DNA from: Litsea cubeba
Lineage: Eukaryota; Streptophyta; Magnoliopsida; Laurales; Lauraceae
Length of the DNA: 64,000 bases
Reading direction: 5' to 3'
NCBI GenBank assembly: GCA_012931725.1
Contig: CM022946.1
Coordinates: 73,336,269 to 73,400,268, forward strand
Positions 10,245 through 20,284 of this stretch are shown in pieces. The notes under the pieces were generated by a model. That model made no database searches. It was given only the letters and a program-made list of their open reading frames with translations, and was not told the origin of the DNA. Positions within the stretch are counted from its first letter, which is position 1, and every line of letters begins with the position of its first letter. The translations under genes and the position numbers were made by a program.

Positions 10245-12598
10245 TGATGGACCGCGCTCCTGCTTGGTTCTACCGAGGTCGGCGGACGTGGGAGTCCGTT
10301 TGGTCCGACCCTTTCGTAACCGGGGGGCAGGGGCGTGCATCAACATTTCTTTTTTTTGTGGGTGTGCCAGATTTTCTATTTTACTTGGAATTGCAAGTGG
10401 TGATCCGGGGATCAACCTTCGCAAGTAAAAAGGAAATCAACTTCTTTCAAGTTTTCCATTGCACATATATTTAAGAAAAGAGACATTTTTCTTGATTTGC
10501 CGTGAAAGGCGATTTTTTTTGGCATTTATAGCCGATTTTGGCGTTTATAGCCGATTTTTGGCGTTTATAGCCGATTTTGGCGTTTATAGCCGATTTACAA
10601 TCCTTATCAACAATGAAAGACAAGAATTGTGATTTTTGTCTCTTTTAAAAAAAATACAAACTACAATGAAAAGCAAGAAAAGGAGGATCTAACTTCTCAG
10701 GAGATTGTGGGGGACTCGTTTAGATTGACGGTCGCAAGCCATATGTGGGCTTCGCCATCATCCATGCAGATGAGAACAGAGGATGCTATTTGATTCGCTT
10801 GGCTTGGCTATGACCTTGGGTTTTTAGAAGACAAAGATCAAAGGAAGATCCTATGTCCAATAAAAAACCGAGTAGACGGGCTGAAAAGCCATATCTAAGC
10901 CATTGGAGGCAGGAGGAGAAGGCAAGGACCTTGGGGGGGGGGGTACCCCCAAGGGACTTTTGTCACCTTGTTGTGGTGGCCGGTGTAGAATTTCCGCAGA
11001 GTTTTCTCTCTTTTTCCTTTCTCTGGATTTCTATCTGTGTGCTTGTGCTTTTTTCTCTGATTTTTCTGATGCTCTCTGATGTCTTTTCTTCTTGGAGAGC
11101 CCTCCTATTTATAGGCTTTTAGGTAGCCTTTTAGGTGGGTTTATGGGCTTTTATTGTCATTAAGCCACATAATGGGAGGAGTTACAAAATTGAATTGTTT
11201 ATTTTGTAACTCCTTTTTCTTGGCTTCTGATTGGCCGGAGGAGATTGAGGGCATTTAATCGCCTTTAATCGCCATGATGGGAGGAGTTTCATGGGTTAAA
11301 TGCCATGAATCTCTTGACTTGTAACTCCCGAATGCTTGCTTCTGATTGGGCCGTCCAAAGAAATGGATTAATGACTGTAATAAAGCTAGTCAATTAATCG
11401 CATTAAGTGGTCGCCGAGCAGCTGAAGAGTCGCGGGCCGTGCCACGTCTTTTGAGATTCTTCTGTTGATGATCATCGATGGATCTTCATGTAGATCGACA
11501 TCAGATGATCATGTAATTTCAGGTGTTTGTTGCCAACAGCGGGTCGGTGCCATCTGTCCTGTCGATTTCTCGATCGGTCGGGTGGAAAGCACACTTTTTT
11601 TGGTTGACCGGGTGGCGATCAATATTGTTTTCGATACTCTTGATGATTTACCCGTGTTTTGGACGGATGTCAGAGGACTTGGTGTCTCAAAAGCATGAAT
11701 TTTGGAAAGTACCAGAGGCTGGGCCCTTCGAATCGCGAAAAAAACGGTGAAAACCGGGGTTTCCGGGGCTTTCCCCGGCGACCCCGGGGTCCAAGGTCGC
11801 CGGCGACCCTGGCCCAGGGTCGCAGGGGCCTGCGACCTTGGGCCAGGGTCGCAGGGGTCTGCGACCCTGGGGGGGGTTTCCCCCTTTCGTGTCCCGTTTT
11901 GCGTCCGTTTTTGCTTTTTTCTGATTCTTTTTTCTTCTGTACTTTTCCTTGACATTTTGACCATTTATTGGCCTGATTTCTTTGTAGGAAACCTGATGAG
12001 AATCCTTGCATTTTATTTTGCAAAGTTTCCAATTCCCTGAGAAAGCCGAAGACTTTGTCGCGCAGAGTTGCCGATTTCCCGTCAGAAGCTGAAACTGGGT
12101 CAAACGATGTCGGAATGACCTGAAATTTGGTGTGAAGTCTCCTGAGCAATAAATAAGACCAACCATAGGCTTTTGTTTGAGTTGTGAAGCCGTTTGGGGT
12201 CCTATCACCTGTAGACTTGCTTTTTGTCGCGATGAAGATGTCGCGGTTTGATGTGTGGTCAACCGATGTCCAATTGACTTGAAATTTGACAGGGAACCTA
12301 TTGGAGTCATTTTAAGATGATCCATAGGTTCTGTCTTGGAAACCATGGTCCCGGAGAGCTTTGCCGCCGAGAGGCCTGATTTGGCTGTCGGAGAAACGAA
12401 GTTAGGCCAAATGATTTTGAAATGGCCTGAAACTTCTTGTGTACTCCTCTTTTGGCTGTCTGGAAGAATCTTGCAGTTTTTTGTTTGATTCTGACAAGAT
12501 TTGATCTTTGGAAGCAACATTGCCTATTTATGGCAGGTTGCGACTTCATGTAGCTCTTTGGATCTTGAAAAGGCAAAGTGACATTTTTGGTGTCAACA
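10245..12598 (-). repeat. 3' LTR of E2
   Basis: 2,354 bases. Relative to E1 and E0 it lacks roughly 290 bases after about 12376, where the sequence jumps from the TTGGCT to the GTCGGAG part. It carries an inverted TATA box near 11106-11113, G/C hairpin 10929-10954, tandem units 10521-10595 and a GC-rich palindrome block at about 11775-11880. Confidence 0.96.
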
Positions 12599-12613
12599 AA
12601 TGCCCCCTCGAGG
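12599..12613 (-). other. Polypurine tract of E2
   Basis: On the minus strand CCTCGAGGGGGCATT directly precedes the 3' LTR, as in E1. Confidence 0.75.
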
Positions 12614-13747
12614 TACAGCGGCGAGTTGCTTAACTTTTGTAGTCGATGTGCCTCGAAGAGATTTTTGAAGGAGAGCCTGTGACTTGACCAAGAGTCTTTG
12701 AGCAATCTTTCTTTTTGGTATTTGTAGCCTTTTGAGCTTCCAGGGGAATTTTATGGTAGTGAAAGGGATCACGTACCATCTCGAGGCAAAGTTTTGAAGA
12801 TGACATCAGGGATGTGTATTTGGGTTTTGACCTTGTGACCTAACAGGCTATATATGGCAGGTTAGGGGATCGGGTTTGGTTTTGATCGTGTGACCCAACA
12901 AGCTGTATGTGGAATGTTGGGGGATCAATTTTGGTTTTGATCTTGTGACCTAACAGGCTGTATGTGGCAAATTAGGGGATCAGGTTTTGGTTTTTGGTTT
13001 TGGTCTTGTGACCTAACAGGCTGTATGTGGCAAGTTAGGGGACCAGGATTTGGTTTGATGGGATGTCAATTTCAAGAATTTGGCTCAATTTGGTAGATGA
13101 GGCTGGATGGTTTGATTTTTTGGAAGCTCATGGGGCTTGGAATTTTCTTTTGTATGGTCCAATCAACTCAAAAGAGGCATGGAACCATTTTTGTATGCTC
13201 TTGGTAAGAGGGATTTCTCTTTGACTAAAAGCCCAAAATTATTATTATTATTTTTTTTTTTTGTGCCTAGGTGGTCAAACCTGGCTCATATGGGCTAACC
13301 CATGGGACCTTAAGCTTTTGAAATGGCTTGGATCTCATATGGTGTCATTTTTGTAAAGAATATCCAAAAATATCTCATTTGGATAGAGAATATCTAAGAA
13401 TATCTTTACTTAGAGAGAATCTCTCATGATCCCTTTATTTTGGGATAGAATATCTCAAGATATCTTTCTTTTGGGAAAGAATCCGTCATAGATTGATTTT
13501 TGGGAGAAAATCTCTCAAGATCCCTTTATTTTGGGATAGGATATCTCAAGATATCTTTCTTTTGGGAAAGAATCCGTCATAGATTATATCTTTTAGGAGA
13601 AAATCTCTCATTGATTTCTTTTTGGGAGAGAATCCCTCAAGATATCTTTCTTTTGGGAAAGAATCTTTCTAATTTCTTTCTTTTGGTAAGGTTACTAATT
13701 AGTAACACTTACCTCTTTCTTCTTTCCTTCTTTGGTTTGCTCTCTTC
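12614..13747. repeat. Repeat arrays upstream of the E2 PMD gene
   Basis: No gene. About 12828-13050 holds four units around TGTGACCTAACAGGCTGTA. About 13350-13690 holds units of about 30-60 bases built on GGGAGAAAATCTCTCAAGA and AAGATATCTT. Both arrays occupy the same place relative to the TATA box as in E0 and E1. Confidence 0.82.
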
Positions 13748-13755
13748 TATAAAAG
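13748..13755 (+). promoter_or_regulatory. TATA box of the E2 PMD gene
   Basis: TATAAAAG, about 125 bases before the ATG at 13877. Box, spacing and flanks are conserved with E0 (2225) and E1 (42957-42964, minus strand). Confidence 0.75.
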
Positions 13756-13886
13756 CAAGGAGGAGGTTGGATCTCTTGCTCTTATTACTTTCTTTTGCAA
13801 TAATCTCAAGAGGGCTTCAAGACCAAGAGCTTTTCTTCTTCAAGATCTTCAAGACTTTTCTTCTTCTTCTCCATCAATGGCTTCAA

Positions 13887-14725
13887 GTAAGTTCTCCTTT
13901 TTTTCAAGAAAACTTCATTGTAGAAAAAAAAAAGTTCTTCTTTCGTTTTTTTTTTTGTTTCTTTCTTTTTCTTTTCTTCTCTTTTTTTCTTTTTTTTCTT
14001 TTTTTTTTCTTTTCCACGTGTTTTCCTTTTTTTTTTTTGCACGTGTTTTTTTTTTTTCTTTCTTTTTTTTTTTTCATGTTTGTTTTTTTTTTGTGTGGGC
14101 CGTACGGACAGATCCGTACGGATCTGGCCGTACGGCCACGTGGCCTGTGGGCCACGGCCTGTGGGCCAGTCCTCTTTTTTTCTTCCTTTTTTTTTCTTTC
14201 CCTCCCCCTTTTTTTTTTGAGAGAGTTTCTTTTCTTTCTTTTTTTTGTTTTCTTTCCCCTCTCTTTTTTTTTTGAAAAAGTTTCTTTTCTTTTCTTTTTT
14301 TTTGTTTTCTTTCCCCTCTCTTTTTTTTTGAGAAAGTTTCTTTTCTTTTCTTTTTTTTTTTTTTTTGCTCATCATGATAATGCATTTTTTTTTCGCAAAT
14401 CTAGATGTTCATGCATGCCTTTAATTTGTAAATTAAATTTGTAGCATGGTGTGATAGCATACCTGGAAGTTTTCGCAAATTTGGGAACTTGGAGCTCGCA
14501 GTGATGTTGAGCCCTTCCTGATTTTGCGGAGACTTTTAGGTTTCGAAAGTTTGGAGTTTCGGAGCTCGCAGCGATGTTGAGCCCATCTTTAAGCTTTCTA
14601 TTTCTTTCGGGATAGTTCCTTTTCTTCGGAATTGCCCTGTCATCATGTCAAAATTTCGCCAGATTTTTTTTTAGCGAGATTCTGTCATTTTGATGTTTGA
14701 TCTTTTTCTTTTCCATCCTTTTCAG
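13887..14725 (+). other. Intron 1 of the E2 PMD gene
   Basis: 839 bases, starting GTAAGT right after ATGGCTTCAA and ending TTTTCAG. It is mostly pyrimidine tracts. At 14111-14145 three palindromes abut or overlap: GATCCGTACGGATC, GGCCGTACGGCC and GGCCACGTGGCC, the last with a CACGTG G-box core. Long frames of Lys or Phe here are homopolymer artefacts. Confidence 0.8.
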
Positions 14726-17234
14726 GTGGTTCCTCCAGAGCGAACAAGGGTAAAGAGCCTGCTACAAGCGTACCTCGTCGAACTTCTAGATCTTCTAGTC
14801 CGGCCGTTCAGCAGGCTTTTGAGAAGGTCCAGTATGTTGAGAGAAATCTGGAAGAGTGCGACTCCCTCAACAGAGATGAGATGAGGCAGCGACTGATCAC
14901 TCTCAAGGGAGAGGAATTCTATAAGATCATGGTAAGCAGTCGTCCATGGGTGATGGAAGATCAGAGCGTTTTGCCCAAGCCTACCTTCTTCTTTGGTGAT
15001 GCAGTCCCTGATGACATGACATACCAGAGGAGATGTTTTCAGTTTTCCTTCACAGCAGATGGTGAGAAGAAGACTGTTGCTACCCCGGTCGACGTTTGAT
15101 CGCACCGTCTCGATTCTGAGCCTTGCCCCCACGTGCCCTAAGAGGGAAGATCCTCCAAGCTGGGTGAGAAGGACAAATGTAATCAAGACCGGGGTTTTTG
15201 TTGGCGGTTCTCCTGGATATACAGAGAGGTCGCCTGTTGATATGGACCTGTTGATGCCATCCAGCGGCTACCAGGGCTATGATTATCCGTCGGTCGATTT
15301 GAGACCGGTGGGCCTTGGTATTTTCAGCGGTGACGGCAGCAATTGGATCAAGCCTTTTCGACTTCGAGGTCGTTTCAATGCTGACTCTGAGTGGAAGTCG
15401 TGGACTGATCGCGTCCTGCTGATTGGTGGCGCCGTTTTGAAGGAAGCCGGGATTTTTGATGCGGTCCGCGCCTTTAGGGAGACCGTGATCTTTTCCGACG
15501 AGGCCTTCATGGCTATGCTGGAGTCGTTCCTCCCTCAAACCAATACCTTCGTTGTAACGAATGGTGAGATTGGTTTTTCTTTGAAGGAGTTGAGCGCCAT
15601 TACCGGATTGCCCATCCTCGGCAAACTCTATGAGGAGTTTATGCCGATTGACAGCGTCCTCGAGGGGCAGTCTGAGGAGTTCAGGCTTCTATACTTTCAG
15701 CTCGTCGCCTTCTATGATTTTTTGAAGGAGAAGGGGGGTTCGAAAGTTAGATCCAGCAGTTGGAAGAGTTTTTGCTCTTCATTCCCCAACTTTTTTGATA
15801 GTAGGGAGTCTTCTGATAGCGTGACCCAGGAAGCCGGAGCTCAGGATCCAAGTTCAAAGAAGATCTTGGCCATGCAAGAAGAGTTGAGAGATTTCTGTGC
15901 AAGTACAAACGCCATATGTCCTGACATTGCACTGCGGAGAGATCTCGCTGTTTACCTCACTTATTGGCTTGGTGAGGCTGTATTTGCTGGAGGAGATGGA
16001 ACGCACATCAGGCCGCATTGTATTTTCCCGGCTTGTCAGATGGCGTTTGGAGAGCAGCTTGCTTTGGTGCCAGCTCTTTACTCCTACCTGTGTACCGAAC
16101 TGCAGGCTGCTGCTTTTTTGGTTCGGCTTGGGCTTCCCATGAATAGGGTATTTTCAGCCCATATCTTTTATTCATGGTATGTATACCACTGTCCTGGCTT
16201 CCATCGGCTGGGTGCTGCACAGGATGATGATCCTCTGATGATTCGACTGGCTAAGGGCAAAGCCGTGTCCGAATCACTTTTGTTTGCCCGCATGAGGATT
16301 CGACGGTTCAGGGACGTCGAGATGGGGCAATCTTCAGTAAAGCTTTCTCCGGAGTTGCGGAAGAAGGCCTTTGATTTTGGTGCCTCCCGAGACTCTACCA
16401 GGGCGGGGTCGGGAAGGCATTATTCCTTGACAAATGCAGAGAGAGAGTGGCTTTTCAGCATACGTGTCGGCACAATGGTGTACCGCAGACATCTTTTCGT
16501 CGACATCCAGCCGTATGTACCCTCTCGCTTTGCTTTGTAGCTGGGCTTTTCTCAAGGCGTTGTTGGAGCGCCTTCAAGCATGGTGAAGCGCTTTGGAGGC
16601 TTACAGGACGGGAGAAATGCATGGGCTTTCTATAGTGCTGAAGACACTACAGCCATGATTTCTTATCCTGTGTTGCTGACTTCCCGGACTGCCGGCTTTG
16701 CGAAGTGGTTCGCGGAGAGCTTCTCGGCATATCGGGGACTTTCCAGGAAGGAGCTTGATGTGAAGCTGGCATCTGGAAAGGGCCTTGGAAAGTCGGATGG
16801 CATCCGGCGAGAGGAAGTTTGGGCCTTCCTTTCTGGAGAGAAGCACAAGATAGGCTTTCTCGGTGACCAGGGCGTCATCGGTTCTGAAGCTGTTCGAGAA
16901 ATACCTGACGAGGCTTTGGAGCAGCTAGAACAGGAGGAAGCCGAACCTGGTGCTTGGATGCAAGCGGCACAAAGGCAAGCTTCCGTGGAGTCTACTGGCA
17001 AGAGCAGACCATCCAGTGAGGAGTCAAGTGGGAAACCTGACTCTAACGGCGGGGCAGGTTCCTCTAAGAAGCGAGCCCGCAGAAGTAAGAGGAGGAGGAG
17101 TCATCATAGTAGCAAGGGGCAGCATGAGGACTCTCCTAACTTGGAAGTTCCTCTTACTATCAATGAGGATGTGCCAGTGGATGCTGACGAGCCTCCGGAG
17201 AAGAGAAGCCGAGAAGAAGAGACCGTCGGTGAAG

Positions 17235-17714
17235 GTATGATTCTTCCTTTTTCTCTTTCCATTTCTTTTCATGGGATTTTTCCATGTTATGATTTGCTTC
17301 TTGTTTCTGCTTTTCTTCTTTTTTTTTTTTTTTTTTTTTTGGCAGAGGAAGACTTGGTGATGCCGGAGGTCCCAACCGATGAGGTGGTGATGGATCCTGT
17401 TGAGGCACCTGAAGAAGAACCGAGGGGCTCTGGAGTAAATCCAGAATCTCCAATTGGTACGACTTCTTTTGCTCTCTGTTTTTTTTGTTTTGTGACTTGG
17501 CTTGCTAACACATTTTTTTTGTTGCCAGCTGACTTGCCACAGGGTTCTGATGACTTTGAACCATCGATGGACGCAAACGTTGATGATGCTTTCGATGAGT
17601 TCATGGAGGAAGAAAGTGTTCCGCCAGTCGTCGAAGAAGGTATTTTGTAGTTATAACTCTGATAATGATTTTCAAACAGGGTCATACTCATACCTTTTTG
17701 TGTTTCCTTTGCAG
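17235..17714 (+). other. Introns 2-4 and exons 3-4 of the E2 PMD gene
   Basis: Introns are 17235-17345 (111 bases), 17457-17528 (72) and 17640-17714 (75). All start GTA, have T-rich 3' parts and end CAG. Introns 2 and 3 are multiples of three without stops, so unspliced reading stays in frame until TAG in intron 4. Exons 3 and 4 are 111 bases each and encode acidic linkers. Confidence 0.82.
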
Positions 17715-18840
17715 GTTTTGAAGTGGCAGAGGAGGATCCGTCGCTTCCAGAGCAAGAGATGCCAGAGGTTGATCCAGAGATAGAGATTCCTGGGACCAGC
17801 TCTGACAATATTGAGGAGATTCCTCGCGCTGAGATTCCTTCCCGAGCAGGAGCAGCTTCAGCTGGAAAGAGTTCTTTTGTTACTCTTTCAACAGATGATG
17901 ACATGAGTAGCCGACCAACGGAGTTGGGCGAATCCTCAGCTGGGCCATCTCTTCTTTTTGCGAAGAAGGTGGTGGTGCGAGTTGTGAGCTCTTGGATTGA
18001 GACTCTCTTTTCTGGGCACTTGGAAGCCGGATTTGGCATGATCCAGTATGTGCAGGAGATTCTCAGTGATGCTGGAGAGGCTGGTCTGGATGTCACAGGT
18101 GCCAGGGCGATCGTTGATAGGATCATTGCACTGGGTGACAAGTGGTTTGAGACCGTGAGTTTGGCTGATGACCAGTTCTTCAAGGAGATGTTCCTGGACC
18201 CTGCTGATAAGGCTAAGTCTGACCTGGATGAGGCTACAGAAAGCAGGAAGCTGGCAGTCCGAAAGAGGAACTTAGAAGAGATAGCCATCATCAGGCTGAC
18301 ACATGACCTCAACATCCTTGGCAGGGAGGTCGATGAGGCCAGGAAACGTCTTGAGCATTTGCAGGCACAAGTCGCTGCCAAGTGGACTGCCATAATAGAG
18401 GCTCGTGACAGGGAGAGTGCCTTGATTCACCAGGTTGCAGATGCCGAACGGGTTCTCAAAAGGAAGTCTGATGAGGATGAACAATGGCAAACTGCTCGAG
18501 GTAAGCTTCCTGGTGTGAGAGAAGGGGTACAGCCCACTCCAGCATCTCATGGCAAGTTCCTGAAGAAGCGTGCCTTGAAATCCTTGACGGCTGAGGCTAA
18601 AAGTCTGCTTGGGGAGCTGAACTCTTGGCTGGAGACCATTTTTGATTGAGCTCCTGTATACAGAAACCATCCTTCTTTCTTTTTCTTTTTTTTTTTTGGT
18701 ACCACTTGTATTTTTTTGGTACTTATTTTTTTATAGTGCTTGTAAACACTTTTTTTTTTGTACCACATGTATTTTTTTTTGGTACTCTTTTTTTTTTTTT
18801 TTTTTTTTTGTGTAGTGCTTGTGAACACTTTCTTTTTTTT

Positions 18841-19036
18841 TTGTTATCCCTACGCTCACTTTAATCTTTTTGTGATAAAAGTAATTGCTAAATGGGATGC
18901 TTTTCTTTTTCTTGTTATCCCTACGCTCACTTGAATCTTTTTGTGATAAAAGTAATTGCTAAATGGGATGCTCTTTTTTGTTATCCCTACGCTCACTTGA
19001 ATCTTTTTGTGATAAAAGTAATTGCTAAATGGGATT
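18841..19036 (+). repeat. Three tandem units of about 62 bases after the PMD gene (E2)
   Basis: Each unit runs from TTATCCCTACGCTCACTT to AATTGCTAAATGGGAT. Inside, CTTTT and AAAAG flank TGTGAT and can pair, and ATCCC at the start can pair with GGGAT at the end. Between the stop codon and this array (18650-18840) are T tracts broken by copies of GGTACCAC; no other feature is seen. Confidence 0.85.
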
Positions 19037-19086
19037 TGATCAAAAGGTTGTCATTTTGTGAAAATCTTTTGTCAAGTGATTGTTTC

Positions 19087-19444
19087 GGCATGGAAACCAG
19101 GTTTTTGTTTGTGGCATGGAAGCCAATTTTGGCATGAGAGCCAGCTTTTTTTGTGGCATTGATAGACGAGTTTTTTTTGTTTGTGGCATCTATAGCCAAT
19201 TTTGGTGGCATTCATAGCCGGTTTGTTTTGTGGCATCTATAGCCGGTTTTTGGTGGCATTGATAGCCTGTTTTGTTTTGGTGGCATTGATAGCCATTTTT
19301 TTTTTATTTTTTTGAAATCCAAGTTTTTTGTTTGTGTGGCATTGATAGCCGGTTTTGTTTTTGGTGGCATTGATAGCCGGTTTGTGGCATTTATAGCCGG
19401 TTTGTGGCATTTATAGCCTGTTTTGATGGCATTTATAGCCGGTT
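19087..19444 (+). repeat. Array of GGCAT...ATAGCC motifs (E2)
   Basis: More than a dozen copies of a 13-base core such as GGCATTGATAGCC or GGCATTTATAGCC, spaced by T/G-rich linkers. GGC and GCC can pair. The core, read on the other strand, is the one in the LTR tandem units. Confidence 0.85.
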
Positions 19445-19459
19445 TGGTTTTCAAAAAAT

Positions 19460-19923
19460 GCAAGTATCGACTAAAAGTCGCCTCCCTGCTGAATGTTCTT
19501 GCAAGTATCGATGGAATGTCGCATCCTTGCTCATTCGGTTGCGAGTATCGATGGAATGTCGCATCCTCGCGGATTTGGGTGCAAGTATCGATGGAATGTC
19601 GCATCCTTGCTTTTCAAAAATTTTGGTTTTGCGGGTACTGACTTGATGTCGTTTCCCCACGATTTTTGAAATTTGTGGTTTTCTCGAACCTTTGGGTTAT
19701 GGATATCAACTGAAATGTTGCGTCTCCATGGTTTTTTTTTTTTTTTAGGTTTTTTCGAACCTTTGAAATTTGGGTTGTGGATATCAACTGAAATGTTGCG
19801 TTTCCACGGTTTTGGATTTTGCAAGTATCGACGAAATGTCGCTTCCCTGCGATTTTGGAAGTGTCGAACGTGGTTCGCTTGCTTCCGATTTGTGCGAGTA
19901 TCGACTGAGCGTCGCTTCCTCGC
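19460..19923 (+). repeat. Array of ten two-stem hairpins with compensatory stem changes (E2)
   Basis: Hairpins lie at 19460-19489, 19501-19530, 19541-19570, 19581-19610, 19631-19660, 19699-19729, 19777-19807, 19821-19850, 19857-19886 and 19894-19923. Each is 30-31 bases: a 5-bp outer stem, an internal loop of 3 and 4 bases (TAT/CATC type), an inner stem of 4-5 bp and a loop of 3-6 bases. Outer stems include GCAAG/CTTGC, GCGAG/CTCGC, GTGGA/TCCAC, ATGGA/TCCAT and GGAAG/CTTCC. Inner stems include CGAC/GTCG, CAAC/GTTG and CGAAC/GTTCG. Three outer stems have one mismatch. The function is unknown; the array lies 360 bases beyond the pol stop. Confidence 0.85.
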
Positions 19924-20284
19924 GGTTTTTGAAAAACCATTTTTTTTTGTTTAAAGACACGAGGGTCATGAGTTTTGACCTAAAACCATTTTGACGGTAA
20001 AAGGCAGGGTGGACTAGGGTGGAAATCCCTGAATCCAGATTTTGTTTCAAACCATGAATTTTGGGTTCAAAGGTTGAAAATTTTGGTCAAGTTAGGGAAA
20101 GGTTCCTGAACTTGGATATATTTTTTTTTTGAACAATGAAACGATGAAAGTAAGCATTGTTTTAGATTTCTAGAAATTTCAACATTTGATATGAAAATTC
20201 TAAAAAAGGGTGGGTTTAGCGAGCGTGTACCTGGAAACCGGTTTTGGCCATACAGGCATTGCTCTTACCCAGTTGGGTAAGTCT
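19924..20284. other. Non-coding stretch between hairpin array and pol stop (E2)
   Basis: No gene is seen. It is conserved in E1 (36830-37187) and E0 (49799-50155). Near 20260-20278 is the inverted repeat CTTACCCAGTTGGGTAAG, also in E1 (36834-36851) and, with one mismatch, in E0. Confidence 0.7.

Larger units (their letters stand above)
13877..18649 (+). pseudogene. Antisense PMD/coiled-coil gene of E2 (five coding exons, two lesions)
   Basis: The gene lies on the opposite strand from E2 gag-pol and converges on pol. Exons are 13877-13886, 14726-17234, 17346-17456, 17529-17639 and 17715-18649; every intron is GT...AG and the frame joins across all four. The predicted product is about 1,224 residues: a Ser/Arg-rich start, plant mobile domain at about residues 235-510, a Lys/Arg cluster near 785-800 that could be a nuclear signal, acidic linkers, and a coiled coil at about 1070-1165. 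Two lesions break it: an extra C near 15083 and CAG to TAG at 16538-16540. E1 shows the intact reading at both places. PMD genes captured by plant transposons are known; the function in this element is not. Confidence 0.9.

Noticed and set aside
11465..12149. Pro/Arg-rich frames inside LTRs
   Set aside because: They arise from the GC-rich palindrome block; frames differ between LTR copies and have no known domain.
19212..19940. Reading frames with repeated STQMSH, RWNVAS or INATK motifs
   Set aside because: They are translations of the hairpin and GGC...GCC arrays in several frames, with no conserved frame.
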